12,467 nucleotides of DNA from Myxococcota bacterium. Lineage in GTDB: Bacteria; Myxococcota_C; UBA6777. The notes beneath the pieces were generated by a model. It saw only the letters and a list, made by a program, of their open reading frames with translations, made no database searches and had not been told where the DNA came from. Made by a program: the position numbers and the translations under genes. This document shows positions 1 to 6,084 of this stretch, piece by piece (within the stretch, counting starts at the first letter, position 1; the number at the start of each line of letters is the position of its first letter). The DNA lies in contig JAKLKB010000164.1 in the NCBI GenBank assembly GCA_023150835.1, forward strand, positions 1 to 12,467, in the 5' to 3' direction.

Positions 1-70
1 GCAAAAGTCGGAAGCATCGGGGATTTTGTTTTTTCATGACGCACGCTGTATGCACGAAATGCAGACGCTG
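1..70. repeat. 70-bp repeat, left copy
   Basis: This stretch matches 12398-12467 at 64 of 70 positions in the same orientation with no gaps. Differences are at positions 3, 17, 41 and 58-60. It contains a T-rich core near 25-34. It lies in non-coding DNA and touches the window edge, so the true repeat may extend further left. The nature of the element is unknown; it is probably one member of a dispersed family. Confidence 0.85.
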
Positions 71-83
71 CCCGTTCCAACTT

Positions 84-102
84 CCCCCCGTTGGCCGGGG
101 GG
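84..102. repeat. GC hairpin (C6/G6 stem)
   Basis: Six C at 84-89 can pair with six G at 97-102 across a 7-nt loop. It is followed by another long G run. A related C-run/G-run hairpin lies at 12373-12396 beside the other 70-bp repeat copy. Function unknown; no T tract on the plus strand directly after the stem. Confidence 0.5.
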
Positions 103-384
103 ATTGAGGGGGGGAGAAAAAAAGGCGATCAAGACCGACTCTACGAGGTTTCCACCTTAACAAGGCGCGTATGGGGGCATTTGATCCAACGAATTCATTT
201 CGAGTTCAAATCTGCGAACGATCATATCGGACAGTGCGGGGTTTCGCACCTCACCCCTGTCAAAGGCGGACGTCCCCATGACCCACAAGCGCAAACAAGG
301 TTTGCTGCGCGTTATGGGGAAAGCAAAGCCAAAGTCTCTGCCGTCCGTAAGCTTTTTTTCTCCCATCTCGCCTCTGCGACAGCA

Positions 385-411
385 GGGAGAGGGGGGCTGG
401 GGGGGTGAGGG
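385..411 (+). other. Potential G-quadruplex motif
   Basis: Four G-runs of 3, 6, 7 and 3 (385-387, 391-396, 399-405, 409-411) are separated by loops of 3, 2 and 3 nt, which satisfies the usual intramolecular G4 pattern. It lies between radA and the window edge in non-coding DNA. The reverse complement reads like the C-rich dispersed repeats common in intergenic DNA of some environmental bacteria. Confidence 0.5.
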
Positions 412-487
412 TCAAACGACGTATTGCCATTTTTTTCAACAAAATCAAATTCTTCGTAAAAATGACGTCCAATTAGTTGGTCCAAGT

Positions 488-499
488 GGTTCGCGAACC
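488..499. repeat. 12-bp perfect palindrome GGTTCGCGAACC
   Basis: A perfect inverted repeat centred on TCGCGA sits about 60 bp beyond the radA stop codon and is followed by GCCCCTAC. It could form a short hairpin or be part of a dispersed repeat. It lacks a T tract on the minus strand, so I do not call it a terminator. Confidence 0.4.
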
Positions 500-559
500 G
501 CCCCTACAAAGGGTTGATTCTTCACGGTTTCCCTCTTCAACTGCGTAACTCCTATGGGT

Positions 560-2470
560 TTATTTTTTTGTGCCGTTGCGAGCGGCGGGTGTGTGGGAGG
601 CAGCGGGAGCGGAAGAAGCGGGCGCAGGGCGGCGAGTGCGGTGGGGAGTGCTGCGGGGAGCTTGGTTTTGGTTGGAGTGAGTTGTGCGTGGTTGAGAAGT
701 GGAGGCTCGGAGATCTTCGCGCTCGTCGTGGTGATGATAAGGCGGAGAAGTGGAGGCATCGTCCTCATCGGGGTGGTGATAAGGCGGAGAAGTGGAGGCT
801 TGGTCGTCGAACCATGCGGGCGCATCGCCTTTTGGATGCGAAGTCGGCCAATAGGCGGGATCTTCGGTGAAGGGTTGTCCGTTCCAACCTTGGAGGCTGT
901 CTTCGTCGAGAGGCGGGAGAGGTTGTTCGTAAGGGGCGTTGGGGTCTTGTTCGGGTGGTGCTTTGCGTTTGTGATAACGCTCGGCGTATCGGCTTTTTCG
1001 GGGAGCGGAGGGTGTGCGAGGCGATGCTTGTGGAGTATCGGGGCTTGCGGCGGTGGCGAAGCGCAATGGTGTGGCGTGTTCGTTGCTTTCAAAGAGGATC
1101 TGGAGTGCGTCGGTGAGTGTGCGGACGGGGATTCCTTCGATGCCTTCGGCGTGAGGGGGAGGTGTTGTCGAGAGCGGGACGAGGCAGCGTGTAAAGCCGA
1201 GTTTGGCGGCTTCGTTGAGGCGTTTGTCGAGTTGGGAGACGGGTCGGACTTCGCCGCCGAGGCCGATCTCTCCAACGAGAGCGAGGTCTCTCGGGAGGAC
1301 GCGCTCAAAAAAGCTGGAGGCGATTGCAGCGGCGAGAGCGAGGTCGTTGGCGGGTTCGCGCAAGCGGAGTCCACCGACGACGTTGACGAAGATATCTTGG
1401 TCGTCCATTTGGATACCGACGCGTTTTCCGAGGACGGCGAGGACCATGTGGAGGCGATTGAGATCGATGCCGTTGGCGGTGCGGCGGGGTTGGCTGAATC
1501 CGCTTTGGCTGACGAGGGCTTGGAGTTCTACAAGGATACTGCGAGTACCTTCCATATTGACGGCGATGGCGGCCCCGCTGGTGTTTTCGTGGTGTCCTGA
1601 AAGAAAGCTTGCGCTGGGGTTAGGGACTTCGATCATGCCTTCTTCGCGCATCTCGAAGACGCCGACTTCGTTGGTGGAGCCGAAACGGTTTTTTTGTGCG
1701 CGCAACAGACGGAAAGAATGGAAACGATCGCCTTCGAGATAGATGACGGTATCGACGATGTGTTCGAGGACACGGGGGCCAGCGATCGAGCCTTCTTTGG
1801 TGACGTGTCCGACCATGATCACGGGGATATTGCGGACTTTGGCGAGTTGCATAAGACGGGCGGCGCATTCGCGGACTTGGGTGATGCTGCCTGCGCTAGA
1901 GGGGATGGAGGGGAGGTAGACGGTTTGGATCGAGTCGACGATGAGAGCCTTGGGTTGGAGGCTTTTGACGTGTTCGATGGCCAGTTCGAGATTGGTTTCG
2001 CTGAGCAGGTAGACTTCTTTGTCGCCGACGCCAAGGCGTTCTGCGCGCATCTTGACTTGGTAGACGCTTTCTTCGCCTGAGAGATAGAGGACAGAACCGA
2101 CAGCATCTGCGATCATGCCCGATACTTGGGAGAGTAGGGTTGATTTTCCGATTCCGGGATCTCCCCCCACAAGGATCAGCGATCCCGGGACCAAGCCCCC
2201 TCCGAGGACACGGCTCATCTCGGGCATGGCAAGAGGGATGCGTTCGTAGGTGTGGGCGGCGATCTCACTAACTTTGAGCGGGGCATTTTCTGTGGCTTGG
2301 CGTTTGGTGCTGCGGGCTTGTCCACCAAATCCGAAAGAACCCATGGCGCGGGGATCGTTGGTTTCTTCTTTCATGCTGTTCCATGCGCCGCAGGTGGGGC
2401 AACGGCCCAACCATTTGCTGTGTTCGGCTTGGCACTCGCCACATCGGTAAAAGCTGCGGATCTTGGCCAT
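560..2470 (-). CDS. radA: DNA repair protein RadA, with long C-terminal tail
   Basis: RadA is a RecA-like ATPase and branch-migration helicase that processes recombination intermediates. The 636-residue protein shows a four-cysteine zinc finger (C10, C13, C24, C27), a Walker A motif GDPGIGKST (103-111), a Walker B strand ending in VDS (178-180), the RadA-specific KNRFG motif (260-264) and a C-terminal Lon-like domain (about 290-460). I chose the ATG at 2470 because the protein then begins MAKIRSFYRC, typical of RadA, and AAGGGAG lies 7 nt upstream; an in-frame ATG at 2503 adds 11 unlikely residues. The family usually ends near residue 450-460. Here about 175 further residues follow, rich in Pro, Ser, Thr, His and charged residues, with a degenerate repeat (about 558-593), and look disordered. 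The gene is divergent from cysM. Identity is very secure; the tail's role is unknown. Confidence 0.96.
   Translation of the reverse strand: MAKIRSFYRCGECQAEHSKWLGRCPTCGAWNSMKEETNDPRAMGSFGFGGQARSTKRQATENAPLKVSEIAAHTYERIPLAMPEMSRVLGGGLVPGSLILVGGDPGIGKSTLLSQVSGMIADAVGSVLYLSGEESVYQVKMRAERLGVGDKEVYLLSETNLELAIEHVKSLQPKALIVDSIQTVYLPSIPSSAGSITQVRECAARLMQLAKVRNIPVIMVGHVTKEGSIAGPRVLEHIVDTVIYLEGDRFHSFRLLRAQKNRFGSTNEVGVFEMREEGMIEVPNPSASFLSGHHENTSGAAIAVNMEGTRSILVELQALVSQSGFSQPRRTANGIDLNRLHMVLAVLGKRVGIQMDDQDIFVNVVGGLRLREPANDLALAAAIASSFFERVLPRDLALVGEIGLGGEVRPVSQLDKRLNEAAKLGFTRCLVPLSTTPPPHAEGIEGIPVRTLTDALQILFESNEHATPLRFATAASPDTPQASPRTPSAPRKSRYAERYHKRKAPPEQDPNAPYEQPLPPLDEDSLQGWNGQPFTEDPAYWPTSHPKGDAPAWFDDQASTSPPYHHPDEDDASTSPPYHHHDEREDLRASTSQPRTTHSNQNQAPRSTPHRTRRPAPASSAPAASHTPAARNGTKK
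694..799 (-). repeat. Degenerate coding repeat in the radA tail
   Basis: A 22-bp block (736-757) recurs identically 42 bp away (778-799). A shorter 13-bp match lies at 694-706, 51 bp from its counterpart. Both spacings are multiples of three, so in the RadA frame they give imperfect repeats beginning ASTSPPYHH, followed by an acidic stretch. This indicates local duplication within the disordered tail. Confidence 0.75.
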
Positions 2471-2693
2471 AAAAGTTCTCCCTTCTCTCATTCGCTTTTT
2501 CAAGGACGCTTTTCGTTGGCGAGGGTAGCGCGGCAGAGTGCCAGAGCGCGACAGACGTTCAGAAGTTTGAGGTGAGGGTCCGATCAGGCCGTTATTGCGT
2601 GATCACGGCGGTATGTGTAGGTTTGCGGTCGTTGTGCTTGAAGCGGAAGGGTGCGAAAGAGAGTGTCTCTCCTTCGGTCGGAGGCGTGTAAAC

Positions 2694-2876
2694 TTGGGAG
2701 GCGTGTGATGGAAAAAGCCGAGTTCGTGGCGTCTCAAGCCGAAGCGTTGTTGTTTTGGGAGGCGTGTGATGGAAAAAGCCAAGAGCGTGGCATCTCAAGC
2801 CGAAGCGTTGTTGTTTTGGGAGGCGTGTGATGGAAAAAGCCGAGTTCGTGGCCTTTCAAGCGGAGCCGTTGTTGGT
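2694..2876. repeat. 61-bp tandem repeat, three copies
   Basis: Three consecutive copies start at 2694, 2755 and 2816, each 61 bp. Each opens with a TTGGGAGGCGTGT-like block and continues with GATGGAAAAAGCC. Copies 1 and 2 differ mainly around AGTTCG versus AGAGCG; copy 3 diverges towards its end. The unit is not a multiple of three and does not preserve a reading frame. It has no spacer/repeat structure, so it is not CRISPR. Confidence 0.9.
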
Positions 2877-2895
2877 TTGAACGTGTCTGTTCGTT

Positions 2896-2960
2896 CCGCC
2901 GATGCGGGGTCAAGGGGGCAAAGACCCCTTGCGGGGTGTGGGGTTCCAACCCCACGAAAC
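2896..2960 (+). repeat. Two-hairpin dispersed element, plus copy
   Basis: A 65-bp element with two adjacent stems: CAAGGGG (2911-2917) pairs with CCCCTTG (2925-2931) across 7 nt, and GTGGGG (2938-2943) pairs with CCCCAC (2950-2955). The second stem can extend by two T-A pairs. An inverted copy lies at 10022-10086. The element ends about 100 bp before cysM, with no T tract after it on the plus strand. Confidence 0.85.
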
Positions 2961-3060
2961 CAATGAAAGACGAGGAGTCCTTACAAAACAACGACATAGG
3001 CGTGAAGCCGTCTCTCACAAAATCGTGCGTATCGTTAGGACAAAGAAAGGATGGATGTGG

Positions 3061-3954
3061 ATGAGACATTTTGAGACGTTGGTGGATACGGTGGGGAAAA
3101 CGCCGTTGGTGCAAGTCAAGCACTTGGATATCAAGAACAACAATGTGATCTTGGCGAAGTTGGAAGGGAACAATCCCGCAGGTTCGGTGAAAGATCGGCC
3201 TGCCTTGAGCATGATTCAACGGGCCGAAGAACGGGGGGAGATCAAACGGGGGGATACGTTGATCGAGGCGACGAGCGGAAATACGGGGATCGCGTTGGCG
3301 ATGACAGCGGCGATGAAGGGCTATCGGATGATCTTGATCATGCCGGAAAATGCGAGCATTGAGCGCCGTGCAACGATGAAGGCGTTTGGTGCGGAGTTGA
3401 TCTTGGTGACGGCAAAAGAAAGCATGGAGGGAGCACGTGATCTGGCGTTGGCGATGCAGGAACGCGGCGAAGGGATCGTGTTGGATCAGTTCTCAAATCC
3501 CGATAATCCGCGTGCGCATTACGAGACGACAGGCCCCGAGATCTGGGAAGCCACGCGAGGGCAGGTGACGCACTTTGTCAGTTCGATGGGAACGACAGGA
3601 ACGATTATGGGAACTTCTCGTTTTTTGAAAGAGAAAAACCCTGCAATCCAGATCGTCGGTGTGCAACCCGCAGAAGGGGCGCAGATCCCGGGGATTCGGC
3701 GTTGGCCAGAAGCCTATCTACCCAAGATCTTCGAACCCAAGCGAGTCGATCAGATGTTGGATGTCACCCAAGAAGAAGCGTATCGATATGCGCGGTTGTT
3801 GGCCGAGAAAGAAGGTATCTTCGCAGGCGTCTCGTCGGGAGGGGCGATGGCTGCGGCCTTTGCGATCTCAGAGAAAGTCTCGGGCGCTGTGATCGTGTCG
3901 ATCGTTTGTGACCGAGGCGATCGTTATCTTTCGACGGATTTGTTTTTGTCTTGA
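3061..3954 (+). CDS. cysM: Cysteine synthase B (O-acetylserine sulfhydrylase, CysM type)
   Basis: This PLP-dependent cytoplasmic enzyme makes L-cysteine from O-acetyl-L-serine and sulfide, or thiosulfate in the CysM subtype. The 297-residue protein has the PLP-binding lysine K44 in NPAGSVKDR, the substrate loop TSGNTG (71-76), the phosphate-binding GTTGT (177-181) and SSGG (258-261). The features pointing to CysM rather than CysK are EGNNPAGSVKDR, GIRRWP (211-216), and the ending CDRGDRYLST (283-292). I chose ATG 3061 because the family's TVGKTPLV segment then starts near residue 10. An in-frame ATG at 3055 is also possible; AAAGG at 3046-3050 serves either. Longer starts back to 2902 would translate the hairpin repeat and are rejected. 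The gene appears monocistronic and converges on the lipoprotein operon. Confidence 0.95.
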   Translation: MRHFETLVDTVGKTPLVQVKHLDIKNNNVILAKLEGNNPAGSVKDRPALSMIQRAEERGEIKRGDTLIEATSGNTGIALAMTAAMKGYRMILIMPENASIERRATMKAFGAELILVTAKESMEGARDLALAMQERGEGIVLDQFSNPDNPRAHYETTGPEIWEATRGQVTHFVSSMGTTGTIMGTSRFLKEKNPAIQIVGVQPAEGAQIPGIRRWPEAYLPKIFEPKRVDQMLDVTQEEAYRYARLLAEKEGIFAGVSSGGAMAAAFAISEKVSGAVIVSIVCDRGDRYLSTDLFLS

Positions 3955-4011
3955 GAGGACTTAGACGAAATCTGAGTGATACGATATCCGAGTGAAGTGT
4001 TCCCGTAGGAT

Positions 4012-4196
4012 AGTGCGTAGACACCCGATTGTTGGGCAGCCACACCTGTCTGCCCCTACGCTTTGCGATCATACGCCCTGCGGATCTCGTATGACGAGTA
4101 CACAAAGGAGAGTACGTAGATGTCCGATTGTAGGGCCACACCTGTCTGCCCCTACATTTTTACGATAACTCAACGGGCGGATTTCGTACCACGCTG
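4012..4196. repeat. Duplicated ~90-bp repeat in the convergent spacer
   Basis: Two diverged copies lie 99 bp apart, at about 4012-4097 and 4111-4196. Both read AGTRCGTAGA, then CCGATTGT, then the shared block CACACCTGTCTGCCCCTAC, and end with a GCGGATYTCGTA-like block. The first copy can fold as GGGCAG (4034-4039) with CTGCCC (4050-4055); the second folds through a different stem. The ~280-bp spacer contains nothing else that I recognise. Confidence 0.8.
4129..4161 (+). terminator. Probable terminator for cysM
   Basis: TGTAGGG (4129-4135) pairs with CCCTACA (4150-4156) across 14 nt, followed directly by five T (4157-4161). It sits about 175 bp beyond the cysM stop in the convergent spacer. 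On the minus strand the stem is the same but lacks a following T run, so it is better as a plus-strand terminator. It is made from the second copy of the duplicated repeat. Confidence 0.5.
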
Positions 4197-4234
4197 ATGC
4201 TCTTCTATTTTATATTGCCCGATGGATGGCGTGT

Positions 4235-6073
4235 TTAGCGACAATAACCGATCTTGTTGGTTTGTCCATCGCGTAGAGGGAACGTGACGCAGCTACGGTT
4301 GGTGCAATCGCGGGAGGGGTAGTCTTGATCGCAGAGGCGTTTGCAGACACCGCTGTTTCCAGAGGAAAGGCAAGCATAGCCGCGTTGGCAGCCTTTGGTG
4401 GCATCGCAGCTAAGAGGCGTGCAGGGCGAGCCTTCGCCGCCGTTGCCTGCGGGCAAGCAGACGAAGGAGTCTTTGCCCCAAGGAGCGCATTGTTCGTTGA
4501 TGGCGCAGTTGGCTGTAAAGGGGCTGCATGGATCTCCCGGAAAGCAAACGCCTTTTCCGCCTTCAATCAAGCAAAAGTATCCGTTGGGGCAGTCGTTTCG
4601 GCTGTTGCAGGACTGGCGGCAGATGCCGAGTTTTTCTTTGGCGCACCAAGCGATGCCTCGGCGAGTGCAAAGGAGGTCGCCTTCGCAAGAGAAGTCGTAA
4701 TCGCAGGGGCCACCGAGTTTTTCGGGGATAAGACAACGGTTTCCGCGACATTGGTAGGGAGGGTTTTGGGCGGGGCAATCGGCATCGCGCAGGCAGCCGA
4801 TCAAAAAAGTGAGGCGTCGAGTGGTTTGGTTTTGGTGTAGGTCGGTGGCGATGACGACAAAGCGGCGTTCTCCCGGGCCATAGAGGGAGAACGCCGCTTG
4901 AGCTTCGGCTTGGAAAGTATCGGAGGTGAGGGGGGCTTTTTGGAAGAGCAAGTTGTCGAGGCGTTGGCCTTTTTCGTCTTCGAGGTAAAAGGCGACGGAG
5001 GCGAGGCCCGCTTCGTCACGGGCGCGGGCTTCAAAGCGGATGCGTCCGAGGTGCGGGGAGTTGGGTTGAGGAGAAAGGATCTCGATGGTGGGAGGTTTGG
5101 CGTCAAGAGTGACTTGGAGTGAGGGCGGAGTGGGGGTGATGTTTCCGACGTTGTCGGTTCCGACCGCTTGGAGGGTGATGGCTTGTTGGTGTTGAAAGGC
5201 CGAGAGGTCGACGCTGATCTGATAGGGCGGGGCGTCGCGTGTGCCGACGACGACGGGTGGTTGGCCTTGGGCGGCGGCGAGGATCTCGATCTTGTGGAGG
5301 CCAAAGTCTTCTTGGATCTCCAAAAGAGCGGTGAATTGGAGGGGGACCGTTTGGGTGTTGGCGTCGGGGAAGAGGAATTGGAGTTTGGGGCCTTGGCGAT
5401 CGATGTAAGCGGTGCAAAGGCTGGTGGTTCCGCGATAGAGTCCACGCAAGACGACGGCAGAGAGGGTGGTTTCGGTGGCGTGCGGAAGTGCGGAGAGATC
5501 TACATCAAAGATGTAGGGTGGGCCTTCGAGGCGAGATTGTGCGATGCCTTGGACGTACAATTCGACGGGCGTGGGGGGGAGGTTGGGTGGAGTATCGAGC
5601 CATTCGAGGGTGAGTTTGACTTGATCGCGGAGGATGAGCGCGCCTTGTTGACATTCTTTGAAGCGAAGCCGCGCCTGACCATTGACGATCCAGACGGGGG
5701 CAACGGCTTTTTGAGCGACGGTCTGTCCTGTGAGCAGGACTTGGACAAAGATCTCGTAGGGACCGTCCAGATCGGCGGTGGTATCCCACTCGTAGAGGTA
5801 GGGGAATCGGTCGGGTTGGGTGCGGTGGAGGATCTTAAGCAGCTTGCTTTCTTTCTGGCTGCGAAGTCCGATCAAAAGTTCTTTGATCTCGCGTGTTTGA
5901 TTGGAATCGATCTCAACCAAAGCAAAGCCGGTCACTTGTGTTTCGGCGGTTGGTTGTCGGATCTGGATTGAGACGGTGTTTGGGTCGATCAGCGTTGTGC
6001 AAGCGGTAGGGGCGAGAAGCGCGAGGAGAAGGCCCAGACACAGCGCAAAAGAGGCGAACAGACGGGTGTGCAT
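4235..6073 (-). CDS. Putative lipoprotein: Ig-like domains plus 26-cysteine C-terminal region
   Basis: Function unknown. The 612-residue protein starts with a hydrophobic signal peptide and a likely lipidation cysteine C25 (LLAPTAC, a slightly irregular lipobox), so it should be an envelope or surface lipoprotein. Residues about 33-425 look like several beta-sandwich Ig-like domains; TDNVGN (306-311) and ARDEAG (351-356) are typical strand-turn motifs. Residues 427-612 hold 26 cysteines, presumably disulfide-bonded after export. The protein is a paralogue of the product of 8064-9968: same domain order, same cysteine count, and matching landmarks such as CRQ(S/R)C. It is the last gene of a three-gene operon; its ATG lies 11 bp after the stop of the preceding gene, with only a weak ribosome site (GAG). 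Gene boundaries are secure; the exact Ig family is not. Confidence 0.88.
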   Translation of the reverse strand: MHTRLFASFALCLGLLLALLAPTACTTLIDPNTVSIQIRQPTAETQVTGFALVEIDSNQTREIKELLIGLRSQKESKLLKILHRTQPDRFPYLYEWDTTADLDGPYEIFVQVLLTGQTVAQKAVAPVWIVNGQARLRFKECQQGALILRDQVKLTLEWLDTPPNLPPTPVELYVQGIAQSRLEGPPYIFDVDLSALPHATETTLSAVVLRGLYRGTTSLCTAYIDRQGPKLQFLFPDANTQTVPLQFTALLEIQEDFGLHKIEILAAAQGQPPVVVGTRDAPPYQISVDLSAFQHQQAITLQAVGTDNVGNITPTPPSLQVTLDAKPPTIEILSPQPNSPHLGRIRFEARARDEAGLASVAFYLEDEKGQRLDNLLFQKAPLTSDTFQAEAQAAFSLYGPGERRFVVIATDLHQNQTTRRLTFLIGCLRDADCPAQNPPYQCRGNRCLIPEKLGGPCDYDFSCEGDLLCTRRGIAWCAKEKLGICRQSCNSRNDCPNGYFCLIEGGKGVCFPGDPCSPFTANCAINEQCAPWGKDSFVCLPAGNGGEGSPCTPLSCDATKGCQRGYACLSSGNSGVCKRLCDQDYPSRDCTNRSCVTFPLRDGQTNKIGYCR

Positions 6074-6084
6074 GGCGTTTCTCG

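Larger units (their letters stand above)
1..559. other. Non-coding, repeat-rich spacer downstream of radA
   Basis: I see no convincing gene here. The short open frames cross the hairpins and G-runs and have no recognisable protein content. From left to right the spacer holds the 70-bp repeat, a C6/G6 hairpin (84-102), a run of seven G at about 109-115, unassigned sequence, a G-quadruplex motif (385-411) and a 12-bp palindrome (488-499) followed by CCCCTAC. No clear rho-independent terminator for radA was found; the palindrome is the only strong stem near its stop codon and has no adjacent T tract on the minus strand. Confidence 0.6.
2471..3060. other. Divergent radA-cysM spacer
   Basis: About 590 bp without a supportable gene. 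It must contain promoters for radA (leftward) and cysM (rightward), but I could not identify -35/-10 pairs with confidence. Its recognisable contents are three 61-bp tandem repeats (2694-2876) and a two-hairpin element (2896-2960). Open frames on either strand here read through the repeats in shifting frames, because 61 is not a multiple of three, which argues against coding. Confidence 0.6.

Noticed and set aside
91-408. 105-codon plus-strand frame in the left spacer
   Set aside because: It begins at a non-ATG codon within a C6/G6 hairpin, crosses the G-quadruplex motif and has no recognisable protein content.
554-1600. Long plus-strand open frame (348 codons) opposite radA
   Set aside because: It is antisense to the secure radA coding region. 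Its glycine/serine/arginine-rich product has no recognisable motif, and the open frame is explained by radA codon bias.
2902-3060. Longer cysM start at 2902
   Set aside because: The extra 53 residues come from the two-hairpin repeat and leader DNA. CysM homology begins at the ATG at 3061, with a Shine-Dalgarno-like AAAGG just upstream.
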